A DNA stretch of 64,000 bases. It comes from Streptomyces tardus. GTDB taxonomy: Bacteria > Actinomycetota > Actinomycetes > Streptomycetales > Streptomycetaceae. Shown piece by piece: positions 52,873 to 62,200 of the stretch. Both the position numbers and the translations under genes were made by a program. Where the stretch lies: NCBI RefSeq assembly GCF_018101125.2, contig NZ_JAELVF020000001.1, positions 3,406,079 through 3,470,078 on the forward strand, given 5' to 3'. The notes beneath the pieces are model-generated. The model saw nothing but the letters and a program-made list of their open reading frames with translations, was not told the DNA's origin and searched no databases. Within the stretch, counting starts at the first letter, position 1; each line of letters starts with the position of its first letter.

Positions 52873-54117
52873 TCACTGCGGCGAATCGGACGCCGCGAGC
52901 TTGGCGTACTTGGCGTCGCGAACCCGCAGCAGCGCGCACGCCACCAGAGCTGCCGCGAACGAGGCGATCAGCACGGCGGCCTTCACATGCTCGGTGGTCT
53001 CCGGATTCCCGGTGAAGGCGAGCTCGGTGACCAGCAGCGAGACGGTGAAGCCGATGCCGGCCAGCATCGACATGCCCAGCACATCCGCCCAGGCCAGGTC
53101 CGGACTCAGCCTGGCGCTGGTGAAGCGGGCGGCAAGGTAGGTACCGCCGAAGATCCCGACCACCTTGCCGACGAACAGACCGAGGGCGGTGCCGAGCGCC
53201 TCCGGCTCCCGCGCCGCCTCCGCCAGCGCCGAACCGGAGACCGACACACCCGCCGCGAAGAGCGCGAACAGCGGCACCGCCAGCCCGGCCGAGAACGGCC
53301 GCACCACGTGCTCGATCCGGTCCGCCGGCGGGCTCTCCTCGTTTCCGCGGGCCTTGGCGCGCAGCAGCATGCCCATCGCGACTCCGGCGATGGTGGCATG
53401 GACGCCGCTGTTGTACATCAGGGCCCAGATGGCCACGCCGAGGGGAACGTAGAGGTACCAGCCCCGAACTTCGAGCTTCTGGTGCAGCACGTAGAAGAGC
53501 AGGAGACCGGCGAAGGCGCCCGCCAGAGCCCATGTGTTCAGCGTCGAGGTGTAGAACAAGGCGATCACGACGATCGCCCCGAGATCGTCCACGATCGCCA
53601 GCGTCAGCAGGAACGTCCGCAGCCCGGAGGGCAGGTGGGTGCCGATGACGGCGAGCACACCCAGCGCGAAGGCGATGTCGGTCGCCATCGGGATGGCCCA
53701 GCCGTTGAGGTCGCCGCCGCCGCTCGCGTTCACCGCGAGGTAGAAGAGAGCCGGTACCGCCATTCCTCCCACCGCCGCGACGATGGGCAGGGCGGCGGCG
53801 CGCGGATCGCGCAGCTCGCCGTCGACCAGTTCCCGTTTGAGCTCGATGCCGGCGACGAAGAAGAAGATCGTCAGCAGACCGTCCGATGCCCAGTGGCCGA
53901 CCGAGAGATCCAAGCCGAGGGCAGGAATGCCGAAGTGGAAGTTGCGGACGTCCTCGTAGAGCCCGCTGAGCGCGGTGTTGCTCAGAACGAGCGCCACCAC
54001 GGCGGCGGCGAGCAGCACCATTCCGCCGACGGTCTCGGTGCGCAATGCGTTCGCCAGGGACTTGCGTTCCGGGCGGGAGGGGGTGGACGGAGCGTCCGAG
54101 GGGGTGTTGCCGGCCAT
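52873..54117 (-). CDS. nhaA: Na+/H+ antiporter NhaA
   Basis: 414 residues with about twelve membrane helices. FFFVAGIELKRELVDGELRDPR, ATDIAFALGVLAVIG and AIVDDLGAIVVIALFYTS contain the conserved ion-binding aspartates (Asp-Asp of VDDLG) and the TDIAFALG motif of NhaA. It expels Na+ in exchange for protons at the cytoplasmic membrane. The ATG at 54117 precedes a short polar N-terminus. It diverges from the PucR-type regulator gene across about 290 bases. Confidence 0.95.
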   Translation of the reverse strand: MAGNTPSDAPSTPSRPERKSLANALRTETVGGMVLLAAAVVALVLSNTALSGLYEDVRNFHFGIPALGLDLSVGHWASDGLLTIFFFVAGIELKRELVDGELRDPRAAALPIVAAVGGMAVPALFYLAVNASGGGDLNGWAIPMATDIAFALGVLAVIGTHLPSGLRTFLLTLAIVDDLGAIVVIALFYTSTLNTWALAGAFAGLLLFYVLHQKLEVRGWYLYVPLGVAIWALMYNSGVHATIAGVAMGMLLRAKARGNEESPPADRIEHVVRPFSAGLAVPLFALFAAGVSVSGSALAEAAREPEALGTALGLFVGKVVGIFGGTYLAARFTSARLSPDLAWADVLGMSMLAGIGFTVSLLVTELAFTGNPETTEHVKAAVLIASFAAALVACALLRVRDAKYAKLAASDSPQ

Positions 54118-54410
54118 GGTGGCGGGGCCTCCTGGAAGTGGGCAGGTCGACGACAGTCAAGCGCGCTGCGTGCACGCTGCCGACCAGACTTCCCGGCGCA
54201 CCAACCCGGTCTCGCCGAGCACCCGGCCACCGTACCCATGTACCTCGCACTCTGTCGTGTGTCCCCCTTACCACTTCCGCCACGCCCGTGCCTCCTCTAC
54301 CGCTGCCCGCGCCGTACAGGACCCCGGGCGGGGGAGAGCAGCCCCACCGGCAGGAGGAGGGCGGTACCGAGCGGGACCACCTACGCTGTCGGGGTACCGC
54401 TCCGGGGGGA

Positions 54411-55529
54411 ATGAGGATCGTGAAACGTGTCGTCGTGCCCAGTACGTATCTGGGCGACTATCCGCGGTTGCTCGCAGAGGTGTCCACGACCGGCCGGCTG
54501 CCGCGCAGAGCCGAGCTGGAGGCGCTGCGGGAGACCGGTGAGCGGGCGGCCGAGTCGGGCTACGGGCTGCGCCAGCTCAACAGCCTCTACCTCTCCGAGA
54601 CCCGCAAGCTCTGGGGCACCCTGCCGGGGATCGCCAAGGCCGCGGGCGCGGGCGAGCGCGGCCGTACCGGCGGGGCGCTGTTCGCCGCGGTGGAGGCCGC
54701 CATCACCGCACTCGGCGAGGGCCACGAGCGCGCGCAGCGCATGGCGGTGCGCCAGGAGGAGGCCGAGCGCCGGGAGTTCGTCGACGATCTGCTGTACGGG
54801 CGCAGCGACCTCGGCCGGCTCGCCGCGCAGGCCCAGCGGTACGGGCTGCGGCTGGCGTACGCCCATGTGGTGGCGGTGGTGAGCGGCGCGGAGAAGCTGG
54901 ACGACGCCCACCCCACCGTGCGCCGTATCGAACGTGAGTTGCTCGGCCGCTTCGGCGAGCTCCGGGACGTACTGCTGGCGACCAAGGAGGGGCGACTGGT
55001 GTGCGTCGCCGCCAGCCGTGAGAAGCCTGTGCTGGACGCCTTCGCCCAGCTCGCCGAGGACCCCGGCCCCGGGTACGCCGGTGCCGGGCGGGTGGCGATC
55101 GGACGGGAGCACCGCGGCGCGGGCGGAGTGGTGCGCTCCTACGAGGAGGCACGCACCGCGCTGGACATCGCGGACCGCCTCGAACTGGCGCCGGTCCGGG
55201 TCTCTGCGAACGAGCTCATGGTCTTCCCGGTGCTGTTGCGCGACCGGCACGCGATGGCCGACCTCGTGCGCACCGTGCTGGAGCCGCTGAACGGGGCCAG
55301 GGGAGGTGCCGATCCGCTGGTGCGTACACTCGCCGAGTGTTCGGCGGCCGGCTATGTGAATGCCGAAGCGGCCAGGCGGCTGGGCATCAGTGTGCGCACG
55401 CTCTCCTACCGGCTGGCGCGCATCCGCTTGCTGACGGGATACGACGCGAGCGACGCGATCCAGCGCTACACGCTGGAGACAGCGGTCATGGGTGCGCGAC
55501 TGCTCGGCTGGCCCAAACGGGAACTGTAG
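54411..55529 (+). CDS. PucR/CdaR-type transcriptional regulator
   Basis: About 372 residues. The C-terminal PucR helix-turn-helix is clear: VRTLAECSAAGYVNAEAARRLGISVRTLSYRLARIRLLTGYDASDAIQRYTLETAVMG. The middle (GRVAIGREHRGAGGVVRSYEEARTALDIADRL) is the degenerate GGDEF-like domain of this family. The N-terminal part may bind a ligand. The start could be the ATG at 54411 or the GTG at 54420, which is better spaced from GGGGGGA. The target is unknown; nhaA (divergent) and the downstream NfeD-like gene are the nearest candidates. Confidence 0.85.
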   Translation: MRIVKRVVVPSTYLGDYPRLLAEVSTTGRLPRRAELEALRETGERAAESGYGLRQLNSLYLSETRKLWGTLPGIAKAAGAGERGRTGGALFAAVEAAITALGEGHERAQRMAVRQEEAERREFVDDLLYGRSDLGRLAAQAQRYGLRLAYAHVVAVVSGAEKLDDAHPTVRRIERELLGRFGELRDVLLATKEGRLVCVAASREKPVLDAFAQLAEDPGPGYAGAGRVAIGREHRGAGGVVRSYEEARTALDIADRLELAPVRVSANELMVFPVLLRDRHAMADLVRTVLEPLNGARGGADPLVRTLAECSAAGYVNAEAARRLGISVRTLSYRLARIRLLTGYDASDAIQRYTLETAVMGARLLGWPKREL

Positions 55530-55654
55530 TGGCCGAGTTCGCGTCTGTAGGGACATAAGGACTGCCTAAACGTTTCCTGGTTCTGGCAATGTGCGGAGCT
55601 CGCGCCCGGTGTCACGATGGCGGCACACCGCAACCGACCGAAAGGAGAGGGAAG

Positions 55655-56308
55655 TTGAGTGAGTTCTTCGCCGCGGCGTTGGCGTTTCCCGCCGTGCTCT
55701 TCTCCTTCGCTCTGGTCGTGGTGGTCGTCTACTGGCTCTTCGTGCTGGTGGGCGCCGCGGAGGTGGACGCCCTCGACGGGGGTGAGGGCGTCTCCTCCGA
55801 CGGCTCGGGCACCGGCTTCGCGGGTGCGTTCGCCGCGCTCAGGCTGGAGGGCGTACCGGTCGCGGTCGTACTGTCACTGCTGATCGCGATTGCCTGGTTC
55901 GTGTCTCTTGCCGGATCCGCGCTCTTCGACAACCCCGTGCTGCGGGTGCTGGTGCTGCCCGTCGCGCTCTTCGCCTCCTGGTCGTTGACCTGGGCGATGA
56001 TCCGTCCGCTGCGGCATCTCTCGCGCGGTGAAGTCGGCGTCTCGCGCAGCGAGTTCGTCGGCCGGGTCTGCGTCGTACGGACCTCCTGGGTGGACAGCCG
56101 GTTCGGCCAGGCGGAGGTGGCCGGCGACGACGGCTCGACGGCGATCATCCAGGTCAGATACGAGGACGGGGTCGGCGTCGGTGTCGCTGCCGCCGACGGG
56201 CTCGTCGCCGGCAGCACGGCGCTGATCTTCGACTACGACGACGAGGGCGAGTTCTTCCGTGTCGCACCTTTCGACGCGGCACTCGATCCGAACCGGCCAC
56301 CGGGCTGA
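55655..56308 (+). CDS. NfeD/YqiJ-like membrane protein with OB-type domain
   Basis: 217 residues from a TTG with AAAGGAGAGG upstream. An N-terminal membrane helix (ALAFPAVLFSFALVVVVVYW), two more (VAVVLSLLIAIAWFVSL and LRVLVLPVALFASWSLTW) and a C-terminal soluble domain (SEFVGRVCVVRTSWVDSRFGQAEV, then GSTALIFDYDDEGEFFRV) match the YqiJ/NfeD pattern, where an OB fold follows the membrane part. These proteins pair with flotillins, and the next gene encodes one. The role is in membrane microdomain organisation or stress response (family inference). Confidence 0.78.
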   Translation: MSEFFAAALAFPAVLFSFALVVVVVYWLFVLVGAAEVDALDGGEGVSSDGSGTGFAGAFAALRLEGVPVAVVLSLLIAIAWFVSLAGSALFDNPVLRVLVLPVALFASWSLTWAMIRPLRHLSRGEVGVSRSEFVGRVCVVRTSWVDSRFGQAEVAGDDGSTAIIQVRYEDGVGVGVAAADGLVAGSTALIFDYDDEGEFFRVAPFDAALDPNRPPG

Positions 56309-56951
56309 TCCCGGTCGCCGAGCAGTCCGGGCCACATCTCGGGGGGAAATGATGATTGTGGTGATCCACCCGCACACCGCGGCGGCGAGTCCGTCGCGAC
56401 GCTCGACCGCCGATCCGGCACGCGTCTTAGCCGGCGCGTCCGGCAGGGCCTGTCCGCGCGGTCGCCGCGAGCGTCCGCCGAGCGGTCGGCGACGAACACG
56501 CCGCTGACCGCGCGGCGTCGGGCCGGACCTCGGCCGCGAAACCGCGGGGCCGGGCGCAACCCGCACCGGAACGCACCCGGCACCGGCCAGGTGCGTCCGT
56601 GGCCGACCGGGACGCCTACCCGTACGCCCCGAGTGGGGCGTGCCTCCTCGGCCCCGCCCCACCGGTGAGCCGCAGCACCCGCAGCACCCGCAGCGTCCGG
56701 ACGGCGGCTACCGGAGCGCTCGGCCCGGCGGCCGGCACCGGCAACCGGACGGCAGCGCACCCGGCAACTCCAACCGGAACCAACAAGCAACAGCAAGCAA
56801 CGGCACGCAACGGCACGCAACTGCAACCCGGACACGACAACCCGGACCACAGCAACACAGCGTCCCCGTACGGCGGTTGCGCACCGGCGACCCGTCGTGC
56901 AGACGACCGCCCGTACCGCAACCGCACGCCCCAGATTCAAGGGAACTCTCC
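56309..56951. other. Repeat-containing gap between NfeD-like and flotillin genes
   Basis: A 643-base gap without a supported gene; frames here lack family motifs. It contains short tandem runs such as CGCAGCACC units (about 56670-56695) and GGCACGCAAC repeats with CAACAAGCAA (about 56780-56830), giving an A/C-rich leader just before the flotillin gene. Confidence 0.55.
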
Positions 56952-58988
56952 ATGGATGCCATCTCGACAGGTCTCGGCGTACTGATCGCCGTCGGCCTGC
57001 TCATCGCGCTCGCGCTGCTGCTGATCGTCAGCAGACTCTTCCGCAAGGTTCCGCAGGGCAAGGCCCTGATCGTCTCCAAGATGCGCAAGGTCGAGGTCAC
57101 CTTCACCGGCATGGTGGTGCTGCCGGTGCTGCACAAGGCCGAGGTCATGGACATCTCGGTGAAGACCATCGAGATCGAGCGGACCGGCCACGACGGCCTC
57201 ATCTGCAAGGACAACATCCGCGCCGACATCCGCATCAGCTTCTTCGTCCGGGTCAACAAGACCCGCGAGGACGTCGTGAAGGTCGCCCAGGCGATCGGCA
57301 CCGAGCGCGCCAGCGACCGCGACACCCTCCAGGAGCTCTTCAACGCGAAGTTCTCCGAGGCGCTGAAGACCGTCGGCAAGCAGCTGGACTTCACCGAGCT
57401 CTACACCCACCGCGAGGAGTTCCGGAACCAGATCATCGCCGTCATCGGCACCGATCTGAATGGCTACAGCCTCGAGGACGCGGCGATCGACTACCTGGAG
57501 CAGACGCCGCTGCGCAGCCTGGACCGGGACAACATCCTCGACGCGCAGGGCATTCGGAAGATCACCGAACTGACCGCGATCGAGCACATCCAGACCAACG
57601 AGTTCCAGCGCAACGAGGAGAAGGAGATCACCCGGCAGAACGTCGACGCCCGGGAGGCCGTCCTGGAGCTGGAGCGCCGCCAGGCGGACGCGGAGATCAA
57701 GCAGAAGCGCGAGGTCGACACCGTACGGGCCCGCGAGGAGGCCGAGACCGCACGGGTCCAGGCCGAGGAGCGGCTGCGCTCGCACGCCGCGCACATCAAG
57801 ACCGAGGAGCAGCTCGGCATCCAGAACGAGAACCGCGAGCGCGAGGTCGCCGTCGCCAAGCTCAACCGCGAGCGGGTGGAGGCGATCGAGCGGGAGCGGA
57901 TCGAGAAGGACCGGCTGCTGGAGGTCATTGCCAGGGAGCGAGAGACCGAACTGCGCCGTATCGCAGCCGACAAGGAGGTCGAGGCGGAGAAGCGGGACAT
58001 CGCCGACGTGGTGCGCGAGCGCATCGCGGTCGAGAAGACCGTCGCGCAGCAGGAGGAGGAGATCAAGAAGCTGCGCACCGTCGAGGAGGCCGAGCGCGAG
58101 CGGCAGGCGCTGATCATCGCCGCCGAGGCGCAGGCCCAGGAGCGACTGGTCAAGGACATCAAGGCCGCCGAGGCCGCCGAGCAGGCCGCCGAGCACCGCG
58201 CCGCCGAGGAGCTGACGCTCGCCGAGGCGCGGCGCAAGACCGCCGATCTGGACGCCCAGTCCGCGATTCGGGCGGCCGAGGGCAGGAGGGCGTCGGAGGC
58301 CGCAGCCGGTCTCGCCGAGGCCGAGGTCCAGGAGCGGATGGCGGACGCCATCGGCAGGACCCGCGCGGTGGAGGCGACCGCCGCCAAGGAGATGGGACTG
58401 GCCGAGGCCGAGGCCATGCGCGAGAAGCTGAAGGCCGAGGCCGAGGGCCTGACCGAGAAGGCCGGGGCGATGGCCGCACTGGACAGCGCCAGCCGGGAGC
58501 ACGAGGAGTACCGACTGCGCCTGGAGGCGGAGAAGGACGTACGTCTCGCAGGGATCGACGTGCACCGGCAGATCGCCGAGGCGCAGGCGACGCTGGTCGG
58601 CGCGGGGCTGGAGAAGGCCAACATCGACATCGTCGGTGGCGACTCGGTCTTCTTCGACCGTCTGATCAACTCGATCTCGGCCGGCAAGGGCGTGGACGCC
58701 TTCGTCGCCAACTCCGACTCGGTGCAGAACATGGCCGGGCCGTGGCTGGGCAAGGACTCCACCTTCACCAGCGACGTCAGCACGATGGTCGCGGGTCTCG
58801 GCGCCTCGGGGATGCGCGATCTGACCCTCTCCGGGCTGCTCGGCCGGCTCATCGCCGCCGAGGGCCCGAACACCGCCCAGCTGACCTCGCTGCTGGACGC
58901 GGTGCGCGGCACCCCCGCGGCCGAGCTGCCGGTGGCCGCGCTGACCGCCGCGGCAGCGAACGGAGTGCCGGCCCAGAACCGCGGCTGA
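56952..58988 (+). CDS. Flotillin-family protein (YqiK-like)
   Basis: 678 residues. A single N-terminal membrane helix (GLGVLIAVGLLIALALLLIV, residues 7-26) is followed by an SPFH/band-7 domain (about 30-210: VPQGKALIVSKMRKVEVTFTGMVVLPVLHKAEVMDISVKTIEI). A long Glu/Ala/Arg-rich coiled coil spans about 220-530, and a Gly/Ala-rich tail holds oligomerisation motifs. Flotillins form membrane microdomain scaffolds. AAGGGAA lies 7 bases before the ATG. It sits between an NfeD/YqiJ-like gene and a giant AAA ATPase, a combination also known for the yqiJ-yqiK pair of E. coli in its first two members. Confidence 0.92.
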   Translation: MDAISTGLGVLIAVGLLIALALLLIVSRLFRKVPQGKALIVSKMRKVEVTFTGMVVLPVLHKAEVMDISVKTIEIERTGHDGLICKDNIRADIRISFFVRVNKTREDVVKVAQAIGTERASDRDTLQELFNAKFSEALKTVGKQLDFTELYTHREEFRNQIIAVIGTDLNGYSLEDAAIDYLEQTPLRSLDRDNILDAQGIRKITELTAIEHIQTNEFQRNEEKEITRQNVDAREAVLELERRQADAEIKQKREVDTVRAREEAETARVQAEERLRSHAAHIKTEEQLGIQNENREREVAVAKLNRERVEAIERERIEKDRLLEVIARERETELRRIAADKEVEAEKRDIADVVRERIAVEKTVAQQEEEIKKLRTVEEAERERQALIIAAEAQAQERLVKDIKAAEAAEQAAEHRAAEELTLAEARRKTADLDAQSAIRAAEGRRASEAAAGLAEAEVQERMADAIGRTRAVEATAAKEMGLAEAEAMREKLKAEAEGLTEKAGAMAALDSASREHEEYRLRLEAEKDVRLAGIDVHRQIAEAQATLVGAGLEKANIDIVGGDSVFFDRLINSISAGKGVDAFVANSDSVQNMAGPWLGKDSTFTSDVSTMVAGLGASGMRDLTLSGLLGRLIAAEGPNTAQLTSLLDAVRGTPAAELPVAALTAAAANGVPAQNRG

Positions 58989-59207
58989 CCCTCCGGAACC
59001 GGTCGCAGGAGCAGGGACACACGGTGGACGGGGGTCCGCCGCGCGAGAGCGACGGCGGGCCCCGGCGCGAGCGGGTCCCGTACGCCCCACCCGACCCCGG
59101 CCGGTACGGGACGCCCCCGGACGTCGACGTCGGACGTCGGCGTCGGATGTCGGCGTCCTCGCGCCCATGTGCGCAACGTGTAAGCAGAGACGAGGAGTTG
59201 GGAAGAC

Positions 59208-62200
59208 GTGAGCACGCAGACGCAGTCCGGCGCGGACACATCCGCCACCGCGGACGGGCAGGGGCGCAGGTCCGGGGGCAACCTGGACGCCGGTACCTAC
59301 GAGGTGCTGCGCGGCAGGATGTCGGGTGCCGCGGCCGAGCTCGCGAGGCGGGCTCAGTCACTGAACGCCGAGCGGATGGCGGACTTCGGCGGCAGCGAGC
59401 TCGAACTCATCGGCAACGACCGCATCCGCACCGAGCACAACTGCGTGCCCCGCGACATCGTGCAGGTCGGCGGGTTGATGCTGTTCGGCTACAACGTCCA
59501 CTTCGGTCTCAAGCAGACCACCGCCGTACGGGATGTCTTCGCGCTCCACCGCTACCAGGACGGCCGCTTCGAGGAGGTCGGCGAGAGCACCCTGCCGGGG
59601 CTGCTGGACGACGAGCGGTTCCGGCGCGACTTCCTCGACCTCTACCGCTACTACCGCGAGGCCGAACTCCTCCAACTCCGCCGCACCGGCCAGCTGTTGC
59701 TCGCCGTCTTCCAGACCGGCGAACGCCTCTCCGACATCCGTGTGCTGCGCTGGAGGATCGCGCCCGACGGCACCCCGGAGTACGTCGACGCCAAGGGCGA
59801 GCGCGACCACACCTTCCCGCCCTCCCACGACTTCGAGTGGACCACCACCGGCCGTGAGGACCACGTCCTCGGCCGCCACCCGCACATCTCCATCGAGGGC
59901 GAGCTGTTCGTCGAGACGGTGAACGGCACGCTCACCGTCAAGGTCGAGGACAACACCGAGTCCGGCGAGGGCATCTACTCCGAGGAGGTCGACGAGCCGC
60001 TGCAGTCGCTCGCCGACGCCGAGGTCGCCCACGTCCGCGTCGGCCCACTGATCCTGCTGCGGGTGCTGCCGTACAAGGAGACCGTCCACCGCTACCTGGT
60101 CTTCAACCGGCGCTCCAAGGAGGTCGTGCGCCTGGACGGCATCGGACTCTCCTGCCAGCTGTTGCCCGAGGACCAGGGCATCATCTTCCCCGGCGGCTAC
60201 TACCTCACCACCGCGCCCGCGGGCTCGGCCGCCCGCACCTTCGACACCGACACCGCGGACCTGGAGTTCGAGTCGGTGGTCCGCTCGCCCAACGGCGAGG
60301 ACGTGCTGTACGTCTTCCACGCCCGTGCCGAGGGCCGCACACTGCTGCTGCCCTACAACCTCATCCGCAAGGAGGTCGCGGCACCGATCCCCTCGCACGG
60401 CTGCTCGCTCTTCGAGGACGGCACCATGGCCGTCTTCCGGGCCCTCAGCGACGAGCCGACCCGGGTCCACCCGATGCAGCTGTGGCAGACGCCCTACCTC
60501 TCCGACTCCTACTCCGCGGCGCAGCCCGAGGGCACCGGCCCGCTCACCAGGGTCGGCAACGCCGAGCTGGTGCGCGGCATCTCCGACTCGCTCTCGGTGG
60601 CCAGGATGGCCGACGAGATGGCGCCCAGCGTCGCGGTGTTCGAAGCGATCGTCGCCGCCTGCGGCCGGGTCGCCGATGCGTACTACTGGCTCGCCGACGA
60701 GGGGCTGCACGGACTCGACGAGCCGTTGGAGACCCTGCGCCGGACCGCCGAGCAGGTCATCGACGAGTTCGAGCGGGTCGAGGAGCTGCGCGCCCAGTCC
60801 CGCGCGGCGGTGACCGGGGCGACCGCCGAGGTCACCACCCTCGTACGGCGTGCCAGGGGCGAGGCGCCGGGCGGCGCCACCGCCTGGGTCGTGCTGCTCA
60901 CCGAACTGCGCCGCGCCCAGGGCGGCGTGGAGTCGCTGCGCGAGCTGCGGTACGTCGATGTCGAGCAGATCGACGCGCTGACCGCCGAGTTGACCGCTTC
61001 GCTGGAGTCGACCGGCCGCAGAGCGGTCGCCCACCTCTCCCGCGCCGACGCCTTCGACGACACCCGCGCGGCCGTCGAGGAACTGACCCGACGCGCTTCG
61101 GAGGCCGCCACCGTCGCCGTCGCCGACCCGCTGGGCGAGCAGATCGGCGAGCACGCCGAGGGACTGCGCACCGTCACCGACGTGGTCGGCGGCCTCGACA
61201 TCGCCGACGCGACCGTGCGCACCGACCTGTTGGAACGCATCGGCGAGATGACGGGCCTGGTCAACCGCGCCCGCGCGGTGCTCGACGGGCGCCGCAAGGA
61301 GCTGTTGGAGAGCGAGGGCCGGGCGGAGTTCTCCGCCGAGTTCACGCTGCTGGGGCAGGCCGTCGCCGGCGCGCTCGCGGCCTCCGGCACCCCCGAGGAG
61401 TGCGACGAGCAACTGGGCCGTCTGCTGCTCCAGCTGGAGAACCTGGAATCGCGGTTCGGCGCCTTCGACGACTTCCTCGCCCGGCTCACCGAGCAGCGCG
61501 AGGAGATCTACGAGACCTTCTCCGCCCGCAAACAGGCTCAGCTGGACGAACGCGCCCGGCACGCCGAGCGGTTGGTGCAGTCGGCCGAACGCATCCTGGG
61601 CACCGTCTCCCGCCGCTCCGGCACACTTGCCACCCTCGACGACGTCAACGCCTACTTCGCCACCGATCCGCTGGTGGCCAAGGTCCGGGACACCGCCGAG
61701 GAACTGCGCTCGCTCGGCGACACGGTGCGCGGCGAGGAGCTGGACGGCCGACTCAAGGCCTCGCGCCAGGAAGCGGCCCGCAGCCTGCGCGACCGTGCCG
61801 ACCTCTACGACGCCGAGGGCACCGTACGACTGGGTCGGCACCGCTTCGGCGTCAACACCCAGCCCATCGACCTCACCCTGGTGCCGCAGGACGGTGCGCT
61901 GGCCTTCGCCGTCACCGGCACCGACTACCGTGCGCCCGTCGACGATCCGGCCTTCGAGGGCACCAGGGACTTCTGGGACCAGCCGCTGGTCTCGGAGTCG
62001 CCGCAGGTCTACCGGGCCGAGCACCTGGCCGCGTCCGTACTGGCCGCTGTCGGGCCCGACCGGCTGCGCGAGGCGGCGCGGACCGAGGGCGCGGTGGCTG
62101 CGCTCATCCGCGAGCAGGCCGAGTCCGCGTACGACGAGGGGTACGACCGCGGCGTCCACGACCACGACGCGGCGGCCGTGCTGACCGCGGTGCTGGGCCT